This document shows, piece by piece, positions 8,874 to 17,146 of a DNA stretch of 64,000 nt. The stretch's first letter is position 1; each line of letters starts with the position of its first letter. This stretch comes from Stakelama flava (GTDB taxonomy: Bacteria > Pseudomonadota > Alphaproteobacteria > Sphingomonadales > Sphingomonadaceae). The stretch is from positions 124,001 to 188,000 of the forward strand of contig NZ_JAHWZX010000004.1 in the NCBI RefSeq assembly GCF_019351405.1. Direction: 5' to 3'. The notes beneath the pieces were generated by a model, which was not told where the DNA came from, did no database searches, and worked only from the letters and a program-made list of their open reading frames with translations. The position numbers and the translations under genes were made by a program.

Positions 8874-9985
8874 TATTGCACCTCGATATCGGCCTGTAGC
8901 GCACCGGCGCTCTTGATCGACTGAAGAATGGTGATGAGGTCGCGCGGGCTGACGCCAAGCGCGTTCAGGCCCGCGACCAGTGAGGAGAGCGAGGTTTCAC
9001 CGCCCAGCATCCCCAGCGAACGGCCCGATCCGTCGTCGATGCCGATCGACGTGCGCGGCACGGTGGTGGTTTGTCCGTTCGAAAACGGGCCAGGCTGCGA
9101 CACCATGGGCGTTTCGGTGACGCTGATCGTCAGGCCGCCCTGTGCGATGGCGACGGGGCTGATGCGCACATCCGCGCCCATGACGACGGTGCCCGATGCC
9201 TCGTTCACGACCACGCGTGCGGGCTGGTCCACGGTAACGGGCAGATTTTCCACCATCGCCATCAGGTCGACGACTGACCCCTGAAATCCCGCGCCCGGCC
9301 CGATTTCGACCGTACCGGGATCAAGCACCGAAGCGGTTCCCGTAAAGCGCGTATTGATCGCGGCGGCGATCATGTTCGCGGTGGTGAAGTCGGGATTTTT
9401 AAGCGCGAGTTTCAGCGTCTGCGCGGAACGCAGCGCATACGGCACCTCGCGCTCAACGATCGCGCCGCCGGCGATCCGGGCAGAGGTCGCAACGCCGCGC
9501 GAAACACTGGCCGCCGCGCCCTGCACCTTGAACCCCGAAACGGCGACGGGGCCTTGCGCCACGGCATAGACCTGCCCGTCAAGCGCGCGCAGCGAAGAGG
9601 CGATCAGCATGCCGCCCTGAAGACTGGTGGCATCGCCCAGTGCGGCGACGTTAACGTCGATGGTGGAGCCGGAGCGGGCGAAGGGTGGCATCGTGGCGGT
9701 GATCGATACGGCAGCGACATTCTGCGTTTTCAACTGCGCGCCGCGCACGTTCACGCCCATGCGCTCCAGCATCGCCTGTATCGATTCCTCGGTGAAGGGC
9801 GTGTTGCGCGTGCGATCGCCGGTGCCGGCAAGGCCGACGACCAGGCCATAGCCGACAAGCTGGTTCGAACGGACATTTTCGATATCGACAATGTCCTTGA
9901 TGCGGTGCTCGGCGGGGCGGGCAAGCGCGTTCAGCGGCATCAGCCCCATCGCTCCCATCGCCAATATTGTCAGGATCAGGCGCAT
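8873..9985 (-). CDS. flgI: Flagellar P-ring protein FlgI
   Basis: 370 aa from the ATG at 9985, where a signal peptide (RLILTILAMGAMGLMPLNALA) begins; the frame upstream runs through the intergenic region. Residues from about 25 onward match FlgI strongly (RIKDIVDIENVRSNQLVGYG, GTGDRTRNTPFTEESIQAML). The protein forms the periplasmic P ring around the rod in the peptidoglycan layer. First gene of the block flgI-flgJ-flgN-like, divergent from fliX. A TATAAG hexamer sits about 38 nt before the ATG. Confidence 0.97.
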   Translation of the reverse strand: MRLILTILAMGAMGLMPLNALARPAEHRIKDIVDIENVRSNQLVGYGLVVGLAGTGDRTRNTPFTEESIQAMLERMGVNVRGAQLKTQNVAAVSITATMPPFARSGSTIDVNVAALGDATSLQGGMLIASSLRALDGQVYAVAQGPVAVSGFKVQGAAASVSRGVATSARIAGGAIVEREVPYALRSAQTLKLALKNPDFTTANMIAAAINTRFTGTASVLDPGTVEIGPGAGFQGSVVDLMAMVENLPVTVDQPARVVVNEASGTVVMGADVRISPVAIAQGGLTISVTETPMVSQPGPFSNGQTTTVPRTSIGIDDGSGRSLGMLGGETSLSSLVAGLNALGVSPRDLITILQSIKSAGALQADIEVQ

Positions 9986-10022
9986 ATTCCCCTCTGCAAC
10001 GCTCCGATTTGTGGTCTTTTGT

Positions 10023-10028
10023 CTTATA
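10023..10028 (-). promoter_or_regulatory. TATAAG hexamer upstream of flgI
   Basis: Minus-strand reading CCTTCTATAAGAC, 38 nt before the flgI ATG. The same C/T-rich step plus TATANN occurs before fliF, flbT, fliL and other genes here. Interpreted as a -10-like element; no -35 partner is obvious. Confidence 0.4.
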
Positions 10029-10076
10029 GAAGGAAGAAGGGCCTGCCGGTTTGCGGGTGCAAAGGAAGTGATAGCG

Positions 10077-10496
10077 ATGCGCGTGGAGGGAATTTCGTTG
10101 CCGGTCCGGGCGGTGCTCAACGCACTGTCGCGCACCGACACGTCCTTTCGCTTGCCCGGAACGGCACTTGCGGGGCCGGAAGCGCCGCCGCAGACCCCCG
10201 GCCCGTCGCTTCAGGCGGCGACGTCGGTTCAGGTCCTGATCGCGGTCGCTGCGATGAACGAATCCCCGCAACAGCGCCGCAAGCAGGAGGCGAAGCGGGT
10301 GGACAAAGGGCTTGGCCTGCTGGAGCGGCTGCACGATGCAAGCCTTGGCGGCGCAAGCGAAGCTGAAGTGCTCGAAGCGCTCGAACAATGGGTGGCGGAA
10401 TTTTCGATGCCCGACAATCCGCAGCTTCAGCAGCTTGCCCGCGATGTCGAATTGCGGGTGAAGGTCGAACTGGCGCGGCACGACCGGCTGGTGTGA
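10077..10496 (+). CDS. fliX: FliX family flagellar assembly regulator
   Basis: 139 aa from the ATG at 10077, with AAGGAAG 8 nt upstream. The N-terminus (MRVEGISLPVRA) and the C-terminal helical region (GLGLLERLHDASLGG, VELRVKVELARHDRLV) match the FliX family. In Caulobacter FliX couples completion of the class II basal body to FlbD activity. Its presence with an FlbD-like gene (56789-58084) suggests the same checkpoint logic. It is divergent from flgI and converges on flhB. Confidence 0.9.
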   Translation: MRVEGISLPVRAVLNALSRTDTSFRLPGTALAGPEAPPQTPGPSLQAATSVQVLIAVAAMNESPQQRRKQEAKRVDKGLGLLERLHDASLGGASEAEVLEALEQWVAEFSMPDNPQLQQLARDVELRVKVELARHDRLV

Positions 10497-10557
10497 CCGG
10501 CGCCGCCGATAGCGGTTTCGCCTTCGCCCCAGCAGCGCTTTTCCGCAGCCTGCTTCG

Positions 10558-11634
10558 TCAGCCGCCCTGGCGTTCGCGCGCCAGCTTCATGACATAGCTG
10601 ATGATTTCGGCGACCGCCGCATAATGTTCGACCGGGATCGGCCGGTCGATTTCGGCGCTGGCATGAAGCGCGCGGGCAAGCGGGCGGTTCTCGACCAGCG
10701 GTACGCCCGCTTCGGTGGCGATGGTGCGGATTTTCAGCGCAACCTCGTCGGTGCCCTTGGCCACCACCACGGGCGCTGCCATCGCCCCGTGATCATATTG
10801 CAGCGCGACCGCGAAATGGGTCGGGTTGGTGATGACCACGCTTGCCTTTGGTACGGCGGCCATCATCCGGCGGCGCGAACGCTGCATGCCGATCTGGCGT
10901 ATTTTCGCCTTTATCTGCGGATCGCCTTCCTGATCCTTGTGCTCGTCCTTGACCTCCTGCCGTGACATGCGCAGCTTCTTGAACCAGCTGTGGCGCTGAT
11001 AAAAAACGTCGAAAATGGCGATCGCGGCGACCAGCACCACCACCGCGCGAAGCACCGCGACAATGATGTTGTGCGTCAGTCCTGCGATGCCGACGGGGTC
11101 CAGCCCCACCATCGAATTGAACCCCGGCAGGAACGGGCGCACCACGAAACCGCCCACCAGAACGACCGCGATCAGCTTGGCAAGCGTCTTGCCGAAATCG
11201 ACAAAAGCGCGTGGGCCGAACAGACGCTTTGCGCCTGAAACCGGTGACAGTTTGGACCATTTGGGCTGCAATCGCGACCAGGATATTGTAGGCGGTCCCT
11301 GAAGCAGGCCGCCCATAATGGCGAAAGCGACCATCGCGGCGAGCAGTGGCAGCACGGTGATCGCCAGCGCGCCGAACAGCGTCGCGGCGAGCGACTGTAC
11401 GCCATCGGGCGTGATGCGAAAGGTTTCGGCGCGGTCCCACAGCACGGCCATTTTCTGCGCCAGCGAATTGACCACATAAGTGCCGATAAAGGCGACCGCG
11501 ACCAGCAGTGCGGCGAACATCGCGGCGTGGCGAACCTCCTGCGCGGTGGCCGTGTCGCCCTTCTTGCGCGCATCCTCCAGCCGCTTTGGTGTCGGATCTT
11601 CTGTTTTCTGGTCCTTGTCGGGTTCCTCGGCCAT
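10558..11634 (-). CDS. flhB: Flagellar export gate protein FlhB
   Basis: 358 aa. Starts with the typical EDPTPKRLEDARKKG leader, has four membrane segments within about residues 30-215, then a cytoplasmic domain with the NPTH autocleavage site (VITNPTHFAVAL). FlhB is the substrate-specificity switch of the flagellar type III export apparatus, changing from rod/hook to filament export with FliK. Last gene of the flgC-fliE-fliQ-fliR-flhB block; 4 nt follow the fliR stop. Confidence 0.97.
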   Translation of the reverse strand: MAEEPDKDQKTEDPTPKRLEDARKKGDTATAQEVRHAAMFAALLVAVAFIGTYVVNSLAQKMAVLWDRAETFRITPDGVQSLAATLFGALAITVLPLLAAMVAFAIMGGLLQGPPTISWSRLQPKWSKLSPVSGAKRLFGPRAFVDFGKTLAKLIAVVLVGGFVVRPFLPGFNSMVGLDPVGIAGLTHNIIVAVLRAVVVLVAAIAIFDVFYQRHSWFKKLRMSRQEVKDEHKDQEGDPQIKAKIRQIGMQRSRRRMMAAVPKASVVITNPTHFAVALQYDHGAMAAPVVVAKGTDEVALKIRTIATEAGVPLVENRPLARALHASAEIDRPIPVEHYAAVAEIISYVMKLARERQGG

Positions 11635-11638
11635 CCGA

Positions 11639-12397
11639 TCAGCCCCAGCCGTTGTTCAGCCATGCCGCCTGGGCATTGGCGAACGCGATCAGCACGCTGC
11701 CCAGCACGCTCGCGGTGATGGTTATGCCCAGCAGCAGGTTCAGCGGCTGGGCGATGAAGAATACCTGAATCGCAGGCGCGATCCGCGCCGACAGGCCCAG
11801 CACCACGTTAAAGACGATCGCATAGACGACGACCGGCGCCGCGAGCGACAGGCCAAGCGTCAGCGCATCGCCCGACACGCGAATGGCAAGCTGCGCGAAA
11901 TCGGATGCGTTGGGCAGCGCGCCGACCGGAAACAGGCCATAGGATTTGATAAGCGCGCCGATCCACAGGTGATGGACGTGCATCGCCATGCACACCACGG
12001 CGGCGGCTACGGCGATGAAGCGCGACAGGATCGCCGATTGGCTCGCCTGCGCGGGATCGAACATCATCGCCATCGACAGGCCGATATTCAGGCTCATGAT
12101 CGACCCCGCGATCGTGATCGCCTGAAACATCAACCGCATGACGAGGCCGAGCGAGAGCCCGACCATCAGTTCGGCGAACAGCGCGCCGACGAAAACCGCA
12201 TCCCCCTGCCGGGCGAGGGGCATTACCTTGCCGGAAAGCAGCGCCCAGAGCGCAAGCGTCATGGCACCGGCCGCGAGCAGGCGTATCTGGTTCGGAATGC
12301 CGTCTTCCGAAAATACGGGAAGCAGCGCGATCACTGATCCGACCCGCGCGAACAGCAGGAAGAACGCGGTGACGTACAGTGGCAGATCGGCAAACAT
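11639..12397 (-). CDS. fliR: Flagellar export gate protein FliR
   Basis: 252 aa with about six hydrophobic helices spread over the entire length, beginning FADLPLYVTAFFLLFARVGS. Matches FliR, part of the FliP-FliQ-FliR export gate in the inner membrane. Lies 8 nt after fliQ and 4 nt before flhB in a minus-strand block. Confidence 0.95.
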   Translation of the reverse strand: MFADLPLYVTAFFLLFARVGSVIALLPVFSEDGIPNQIRLLAAGAMTLALWALLSGKVMPLARQGDAVFVGALFAELMVGLSLGLVMRLMFQAITIAGSIMSLNIGLSMAMMFDPAQASQSAILSRFIAVAAAVVCMAMHVHHLWIGALIKSYGLFPVGALPNASDFAQLAIRVSGDALTLGLSLAAPVVVYAIVFNVVLGLSARIAPAIQVFFIAQPLNLLLGITITASVLGSVLIAFANAQAAWLNNGWG

Positions 12398-12405
12398 TGC
12401 CGCCC

Positions 12406-12672
12406 CTATCGACCGGTGACGATGTGATCGCTGACAAGCGCCATGAACTGCCCCAGCGCGCTGCCCATCATCGGCAGCGACAGCAGAAGCACGACGCCCA
12501 TCACCAGAATCTTCGGCACGAAGGTAAGCGTTTGTTCCTGCACCTGTGTCAGCGCCTGCATCAGGCCGATGACGACACCGGTGATCAGCGCGCCGAACAA
12601 CAGCGGTCCGGCGATGGTCAGCGTCAGCACCAGTGCTGCGCGGGCGAGTTCGATGGCGGTTGCGGCGTCCAT
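12406..12672 (-). CDS. fliQ: Flagellar export gate protein FliQ
   Basis: 88 aa, the standard FliQ length, with two membrane helices (about 15-38 and 52-75) around the conserved TQVQEQTLTFVPKI loop. Component of the FliPQR export gate. Lies between fliE and fliR. Confidence 0.95.
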   Translation of the reverse strand: MDAATAIELARAALVLTLTIAGPLLFGALITGVVIGLMQALTQVQEQTLTFVPKILVMGVVLLLSLPMMGSALGQFMALVSDHIVTGR

Positions 12673-12688
12673 GGTTTTTGAACCGCGC

Positions 12689-13015
12689 TTAAATCTGCAT
12701 GCGCATGATTTCGGAATAGGCGCCGACGACCTTGTCGCGCACCGCGACGACGGTATCCAGCGCCATTTCCGCCGCGCCCATCGCCGTCACCACGTCGATA
12801 AGATCGCCCTTGCCGGCGACCTGTTTCGACGAAGCGGTTTCGGCCGCGTGCAGATTTCCCGCGGTCTGTTCAACCATGGATTGCACCATCTGGCCAAAGC
12901 CGCCCGCTTCGCCGCTCGCGCCGGTGTCGGCGACGCCGCCGGGGCGGGTTGTTACAGGCGCAAGGCCGGCCGCGCGGCCGTATGCGCCGGCCGCGTCCAA
13001 AGCTCCAATCGACAT
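12689..13015 (-). CDS. fliE: Flagellar hook-basal body protein FliE
   Basis: 108 aa. The C-terminal half, including VTAMGAAEMALDTVVAVRDK and AYSEIMRMQI, is the conserved FliE domain that joins the MS ring and export gate to the proximal rod. The first 45 residues are Gly/Ala-rich and divergent. Lies 12 nt after flgC, as in most flagellar systems, but no flgB precedes them here. Confidence 0.93.
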   Translation of the reverse strand: MSIGALDAAGAYGRAAGLAPVTTRPGGVADTGASGEAGGFGQMVQSMVEQTAGNLHAAETASSKQVAGKGDLIDVVTAMGAAEMALDTVVAVRDKVVGAYSEIMRMQI

Positions 13016-13027
13016 TAGGCTGTTTCC

Positions 13028-13435
13028 TTATTTCATCAGATCGATGGTGCGCATCGTCATGCCCTTGGCGGCTTCGATGGCGCTAAGATTGGCTTCATAG
13101 GCGCGCTGCGCGGCCTTCATATCGGCGGCTTCGACCAGCCCGTTCACATTGGGCTTCAGAACATATCCGTCGCCATCGGCGGCGGGATGGCCAGGCTGAT
13201 AGACGCGGGTGAAGTCCGACCGGTCGGTCGTCACCCGTTTCACGGCGACGCCGGTGCCGCCGGTCGCGCGGTCCAGTTCGGCCTGAAAGGTCGCGACCTT
13301 GCGCCGGTAAGGCGCGCCGCCGGGCGTATCGGAAACGGAGTCCTGGTTCGCCAGGTTTTCGGCGATCACGCGCATTCTGAGCGATTGCGCGCGCAGTCCC
13401 GTGGCCGATACCGAAACCGAAGTCTTCAGGTCCAT
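13028..13435 (-). CDS. flgC: Flagellar proximal rod protein FlgC
   Basis: 135 aa from the ATG at 13435; the frame continues upstream only as non-coding sequence. The N-terminal axial motif (SATGLRAQSLRMRVIAENLAN), PYRRKVATF and the C-terminal helix ending MTMRTIDLMK identify FlgC. It forms part of the rod. First gene of flgC-fliE-fliQ-fliR-flhB. The usual partner gene flgB is absent from this block and was not found elsewhere in the window. Confidence 0.95.
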   Translation of the reverse strand: MDLKTSVSVSATGLRAQSLRMRVIAENLANQDSVSDTPGGAPYRRKVATFQAELDRATGGTGVAVKRVTTDRSDFTRVYQPGHPAADGDGYVLKPNVNGLVEAADMKAAQRAYEANLSAIEAAKGMTMRTIDLMK

Positions 13436-13484
13436 AATAGGATCGTCCCCATCTCGGCAGGCAGGGATTGCCGCCGACACCCCC

Positions 13485-13508
13485 ATCATAGGCAAGTTTT
13501 TCCTACCC
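13485..13508. promoter_or_regulatory. flgC / short-fliN divergent control region
   Basis: The 130 bp between flgC and the short fliN gene holds two signals. ATCATA at 13485-13490 reads TATGAT on the minus strand, 50 nt before flgC. Immediately beside it GGCAAGTTTTTCCTACCCC (13491-13508) matches the element upstream of fliF on the other strand. A TATAAA at 13535-13540 lies 25 nt before the plus-strand gene. Interpretation as promoter and activator site is inference. Confidence 0.45.
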
Positions 13509-13565
13509 CGGACCGGAGGCCTGAAATTTCCTCCTATAAATTTGCGCATACAGGAGGTGCAGCCA

Positions 13566-13805
13566 ATGTCCGTATTGGAAGACATATCGGTGGACATGTC
13601 GATCGTGTTGGGTTCGACCCAGTTGCCGATCCGGCAGGTGCTAAAAATGAGCCGCGGCGCGATGATCGCGTTCGACAGCGGTCAGGACGATCCGACGCTT
13701 ATATTCGTAAACGGCACGCTGGTCGCCAAGGGCCATGTGCTGGTCGAGGGCGAGCGCATGTCGGTGGAGATCACCGAGGTCATGCCAAAGGGCGCCACGA
13801 TATGA
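13566..13805 (+). CDS. Short FliN-like C-ring protein (SpoA domain)
   Basis: 79 aa, starting at the ATG at 13566, 7 nt after a strong AGGAGG. It consists almost only of a SpoA/FliN C-terminal domain (VLGSTQLPIRQVLKMSRGAM, NGTLVAKGHVLVEGERMSVE). A second, longer fliN (58086-58490) lies by flbD. FliN forms the bottom of the C ring with FliM and helps dock FliH/FliI; which paralogue does this here is not clear. Its stop overlaps the fliO start (ATGA). Confidence 0.85.
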   Translation: MSVLEDISVDMSIVLGSTQLPIRQVLKMSRGAMIAFDSGQDDPTLIFVNGTLVAKGHVLVEGERMSVEITEVMPKGATI

Positions 13806-14137
13806 ACCTGTTCGAACTGCTGCGCATGTTCGGTGCGCTGGCGCTGGTGCTGGGCGGGCTTGCGGGCGCGCTGTGGGCGGTGCGCCGTTATGATCTGAAA
13901 TTGCCCGCGCGGATCGGCGGCGGTGACCGCATCCGGCGACTGGAGCTGGTCGAACGGCTTTCGATCGATCAGCGGCGCGCGGTGGCGCTTATCCGTCGCG
14001 ATGGGGCGGAACATCTCATCCTGCTCGCGCCCGAAGGCAATATGGTGGTCGAAACCGCCGCGAATCCCGCCGGGTACGGACGCGCATTTCCCGATTTTCT
14101 GCCGCGCTTCGAACGCGCTGACGACCCGCGGGGCTGA
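13802..14137 (+). CDS. fliO: Flagellar biosynthesis protein FliO
   Basis: 111 aa, start overlapping the stop of the short fliN gene. One membrane helix at residues 8-27 (FGALALVLGGLAGALWAVRR) is followed by a small cytoplasmic domain with LVERLSIDQRRAVALIRRDG, the FliO pattern. FliO helps assemble the FliP pore ring. Lies 5 nt before fliP. Confidence 0.88.
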   Translation: MNLFELLRMFGALALVLGGLAGALWAVRRYDLKLPARIGGGDRIRRLELVERLSIDQRRAVALIRRDGAEHLILLAPEGNMVVETAANPAGYGRAFPDFLPRFERADDPRG

Positions 14138-14142
14138 ATACC

Positions 14143-14868
14143 ATGAAACATGCAATGAAGGCGGCGCTGACCGCCGCGTGGCTGCTCGTCCCCAATGTGG
14201 CGCTGGCGCAGGATTCGCTGCTGGGCGGCGGCGGGTCGATGAGCACGCGCGCGATCGGTCTGGTCGCGATGCTGACGGTGCTCAGCCTTGCCCCGGGCAT
14301 TTTGATGACCGTTACGTCCTTTACCCGGATCGTGGTCGCGCTGTCGCTGCTGCGCACCGGGCTGGGTGCGCAGGGCGTGCCGCCGAACCCGGTGATCATC
14401 AGCCTGGCCCTCTTCCTGTCGATCTTTGTGATGGCGCCGACCTTCGAACGCGCCTGGGACGCCGGCGTTCAGCCCTATACGCAGGGGGAGATTGACGAGA
14501 GCACGGCGTTCGAACGCACTTCGGAACCGTTTCGCGAATTCATGCTGGGCCAGGTGCGCGAAGACGATCTGGCGATGTTCAACGAATTGTCGCAGGAACC
14601 CGCCAAGAGCCGGGCCGACATCTCGCTCGGCACGCTGGTTCCGGCTTTCATGATCTCCGAACTGCGCCGCGCGTTCGAAATCGGCTTCCTGCTGCTGTTG
14701 CCCTTCCTGGTCATCGATCTGGCGGTGTCGGCAGTGCTGATGGCGATGGGTATGATGATGCTGCCGCCGGTGACAATTTCGATGCCATGCAAAATCATAT
14801 TCTTCGTGCTGGTCGACGGCTGGGCGCTGGTCGCGGGCAGCCTGATCCGAAGTTTCGGAACGGGCTGA
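14143..14868 (+). CDS. fliP: Flagellar export gate protein FliP
   Basis: 241 aa with a signal peptide (cleaved near residue 23, ALA/QD) and four membrane segments. The signatures TVLSLAPGILMTVTSFTRIV and the MISELRRAFEIGFLLLLPF region are diagnostic. FliP forms the core export pore with FliQ and FliR. Unlike in many bacteria fliOP is on the opposite strand to fliQ-fliR-flhB, about 1 kb away. Confidence 0.96.
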   Translation: MKHAMKAALTAAWLLVPNVALAQDSLLGGGGSMSTRAIGLVAMLTVLSLAPGILMTVTSFTRIVVALSLLRTGLGAQGVPPNPVIISLALFLSIFVMAPTFERAWDAGVQPYTQGEIDESTAFERTSEPFREFMLGQVREDDLAMFNELSQEPAKSRADISLGTLVPAFMISELRRAFEIGFLLLLPFLVIDLAVSAVLMAMGMMMLPPVTISMPCKIIFFVLVDGWALVAGSLIRSFGTG

Positions 14869-14871
14869 CCG

Positions 14872-15513
14872 TCAGCGCAGCGCGAAGCGCGCCGGCGAAT
14901 AGTGCAGCCAGCCGGCAAGCACGGAAAAAGGAATCGGACGGGTGAAGCGAACCCCCGCCGATTCTTCCTTGCGCCAGCGTATCGTGCCCTCGACGGGATC
15001 GAGCTGCGGGATGTTCAGCGTGAACAGTCCGTCGGCGAGCGGCAATTGCAGGTTGGTAAGCCGCGCCCCACACGGGTTGATATCCATCATGTCGGCATGG
15101 ACGATGCGGCCGTGCTGACGTGCGGTCACCGGGCATTGGGTAGGGATTCGCGGCATCCGGTGATGCCATTGCACGCCGGCTTCGCTTCCGTGCAGGACCA
15201 TATCGGTATCGACCGGCGCGGTGAATTGCATCCCCGCCGCTCCCGGGCTGGTCCAGCAGATATGCCCGACCAATGCGATCTCTCCGCGAAGTTCCACGCG
15301 CACTTCGTCACCCGGACGTAGTGGCATCGGCGTTTCAAGCCGTGCACCGCCGCTGGATATATTTCGCACGCGACATAGACCGTCATCCCTGGGCGTCAGC
15401 AAATGGGCGACGAGCAAGGTGGTGACCAGCCGTTTTTCGCCATCGGCGCGGCGATCCTGCGGGTCATTCCCGGACTCCGGTTCCGGGTGCTGGGACGCAT
15501 CGACATTCGCCAT
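14872..15513 (-). CDS. PilZ-like protein, probably two tandem domains
   Basis: 213 aa, soluble. Residues about 22-115 form a PilZ-type domain with an upstream arginine cluster (DRRADGEKR) and NISSGGARLETP, matching the D/NxSxxG c-di-GMP-binding motif. A second, degenerate copy follows (about 120-210) with DINPCGARL. PilZ proteins commonly act as c-di-GMP-dependent brakes or modulators of flagellar function. It lies directly downstream of motB and a fliL-like gene, so a stator or motor target is a reasonable inference. Confidence 0.72.
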   Translation of the reverse strand: MANVDASQHPEPESGNDPQDRRADGEKRLVTTLLVAHLLTPRDDGLCRVRNISSGGARLETPMPLRPGDEVRVELRGEIALVGHICWTSPGAAGMQFTAPVDTDMVLHGSEAGVQWHHRMPRIPTQCPVTARQHGRIVHADMMDINPCGARLTNLQLPLADGLFTLNIPQLDPVEGTIRWRKEESAGVRFTRPIPFSVLAGWLHYSPARFALR

Positions 15514-15525
15514 CCTGTGCCTCCT

Positions 15526-15963
15526 TCAGTCCGGCACGGCCTGGGTCACCGCTACACGGCGAACCGTACCTGGCCCCATGCTCTCCTTCGCTGCATCCAT
15601 GACGACACGGCGAAACTTGTCGATATCGGGAATGGCGCCGTCGACCCCCGCTGCGATCGGGGTGCGATAGGTGCGCAGGTTGATCGCGTGTTGCAAAAAC
15701 GGCAACCGTTGCGTGACCCGCTCGGCATCATCCTCACCGACTTCCAGTTGAAGTTCAAACGCAGCATAGCCCGAAAGGTGCCCGTCGGCCAGCACCAGCG
15801 GCGCGACCATTCGGGGCAGGGGGACGAACACGGTTTTGACCTCCGCCTGGCTTTCGGCACCGCCTTGCGGCGCGCCGAGCAGCAGGTTGGCACCATAACC
15901 GCTTCCCGCGCCGACGCCGGCGCCCAGCAGGACAAGTATCAGAGGGAGCAGCAATTTCTTCAT
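15526..15963 (-). CDS. FliL-family protein (second copy) next to motB
   Basis: 145 aa: an N-terminal hydrophobic anchor (KKLLLPLILVLLGAGVGAG), then a periplasmic domain with FVPLPRMVAPLVLADGHLSG, matching the FliL pattern of a Val/Leu-rich strand followed by helices. FliL proteins ring the stator near the MS ring and affect torque. Another FliL sits upstream of fliM (44832-45353), and a third related secreted protein lies at 41707-42096. Placement 5 nt after motB supports a stator role. Confidence 0.65.
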   Translation of the reverse strand: MKKLLLPLILVLLGAGVGAGSGYGANLLLGAPQGGAESQAEVKTVFVPLPRMVAPLVLADGHLSGYAAFELQLEVGEDDAERVTQRLPFLQHAINLRTYRTPIAAGVDGAIPDIDKFRRVVMDAAKESMGPGTVRRVAVTQAVPD

Positions 15964-15968
15964 CGCGC

Positions 15969-16796
15969 TCAGAACCGGAAACTTGCATCGGTGGGAAGCG
16001 ACGGTGCCTCACCCTTTACGATGATGGTGATGCGACGGTTCTCCGCCCGGTCCGGCTGATCGGGATAAAGCGGCTGGCTGCCCCCCATGGCGACCGCGCC
16101 CGCGATCCGGTCCGCCGTGATGCCGCCCGCAATCAATGCCCGGCGCGCGGCAAGCGCGCGTTCGCCCGACAGCTTCCAGTTCGCTTCGCTGTCGCCGCCG
16201 ATCCCGTCGGTATGGCCTTCGACGGTAAGCCGCGCGCCCGATTTGGCCAGCTTTTCCCCGACCAGTTCGAGTCGCTTGCGCGCAAAGTCGTTAAGCTGGG
16301 CGGTCGCGGGCCGGAACATCGGCAATTTCGTGCTGTCCATCAGCGTGATGCGCAGCGCGTCGGAATCGGTTTCGACCTTGCTGGTCTTGTTGGTGCTGTC
16401 GGTTGGCTGCGCATCGAGCGCGATCCGCAATTCCTGCGCAAGCACGCGCAGCGAAGCGTCCGGGATATTGGCGCTGCCGCCGCGCGAAACGCCGGTGGTC
16501 TGCGCGTTCATCGCCGGGACGCCGGTCGGGCGGGGGGCATCGGAATCGGCATCGCGCGCATGGCCTTCGCCGCCAACGCTTTCGCCCGACGTGGTGACCG
16601 GGGTGAAATATTCGGCAAGCCCTTTCAGCTTTTCCTTATCGGGATTGCCGATCAGCCATAACAGCATGAAGAATGCCATCATCGCCGTCACGAAATCGGC
16701 ATATGCGACTTTCCACGCGCCGCCATGATGCCCCCCGCTGATCTTTTTGACCCTGCGGATGACGATCGGGCGATCGTTGGAGGCGCGGCTCGCCAT
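15969..16796 (-). CDS. motB: Flagellar stator protein MotB
   Basis: 275 aa. One membrane helix (about 27-49: WKVAYADFVTAMMAFFMLLW) carries the proton-accepting Asp34. A plug/linker region follows, then an OmpA-like peptidoglycan-binding domain (about 160-265) with LTVEGHTDGIGG and NWKLSGERALAARRAL. MotB anchors the stator to peptidoglycan and forms the ion channel with MotA. Uncoupled from motA: the entire che gene set lies between them on the same strand. Confidence 0.96.
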   Translation of the reverse strand: MASRASNDRPIVIRRVKKISGGHHGGAWKVAYADFVTAMMAFFMLLWLIGNPDKEKLKGLAEYFTPVTTSGESVGGEGHARDADSDAPRPTGVPAMNAQTTGVSRGGSANIPDASLRVLAQELRIALDAQPTDSTNKTSKVETDSDALRITLMDSTKLPMFRPATAQLNDFARKRLELVGEKLAKSGARLTVEGHTDGIGGDSEANWKLSGERALAARRALIAGGITADRIAGAVAMGGSQPLYPDQPDRAENRRITIIVKGEAPSLPTDASFRF

Positions 16797-16802
16797 TGCC
16801 TA

Positions 16803-17138
16803 TCAGCCCCGGCCCAGCGCGGCGTGCAGCCGATCGTGAACCGCGGTAAGGCGCACCGGCGCGATCGCCTCGTCCGAAGGCAGGCCATTGGCCAGCCGTT
16901 CCAGTATCGCGGCGTTCTCCTCGGCATATTGCGCGAGCAGGTCGAAAGTCTGCAGCTTGTCGACATAGCGTTCGACGAAATGTTCGTCGGTGATCAGCAA
17001 CGCCGCCAGTTCCTCGATCATCAGCCGGGCATGGCGAAGTTCGTCGGCGATCGCATTGTGCAACAGTCCGACCAACCGGTCGGTGGCTTCGCCCGTTGGC
17101 GAGGGGGGTGCCGAAGCGCTGTCTTGGGTCATCGTCAT
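16803..17138 (-). CDS. Helical protein of unknown function between cheD and motB
   Basis: 111 aa, not recognised. Predominantly alpha-helical and acidic, with no membrane segment or signal peptide. Notable stretches are ELRHARLMIEELAALLITDE (about 33-52) and YVDKLQTFDLLAQYAEENA (about 58-76). A GAGGGA lies 5 nt before the ATG. The block encodes no CheZ, CheC or CheX, so a phosphatase or CheY/CheA accessory role is conceivable, but no phosphatase motif was identified. Confidence 0.6.
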   Translation of the reverse strand: MTMTQDSASAPPSPTGEATDRLVGLLHNAIADELRHARLMIEELAALLITDEHFVERYVDKLQTFDLLAQYAEENAAILERLANGLPSDEAIAPVRLTAVHDRLHAALGRG

Positions 17139-17146
17139 GGTTTCCC

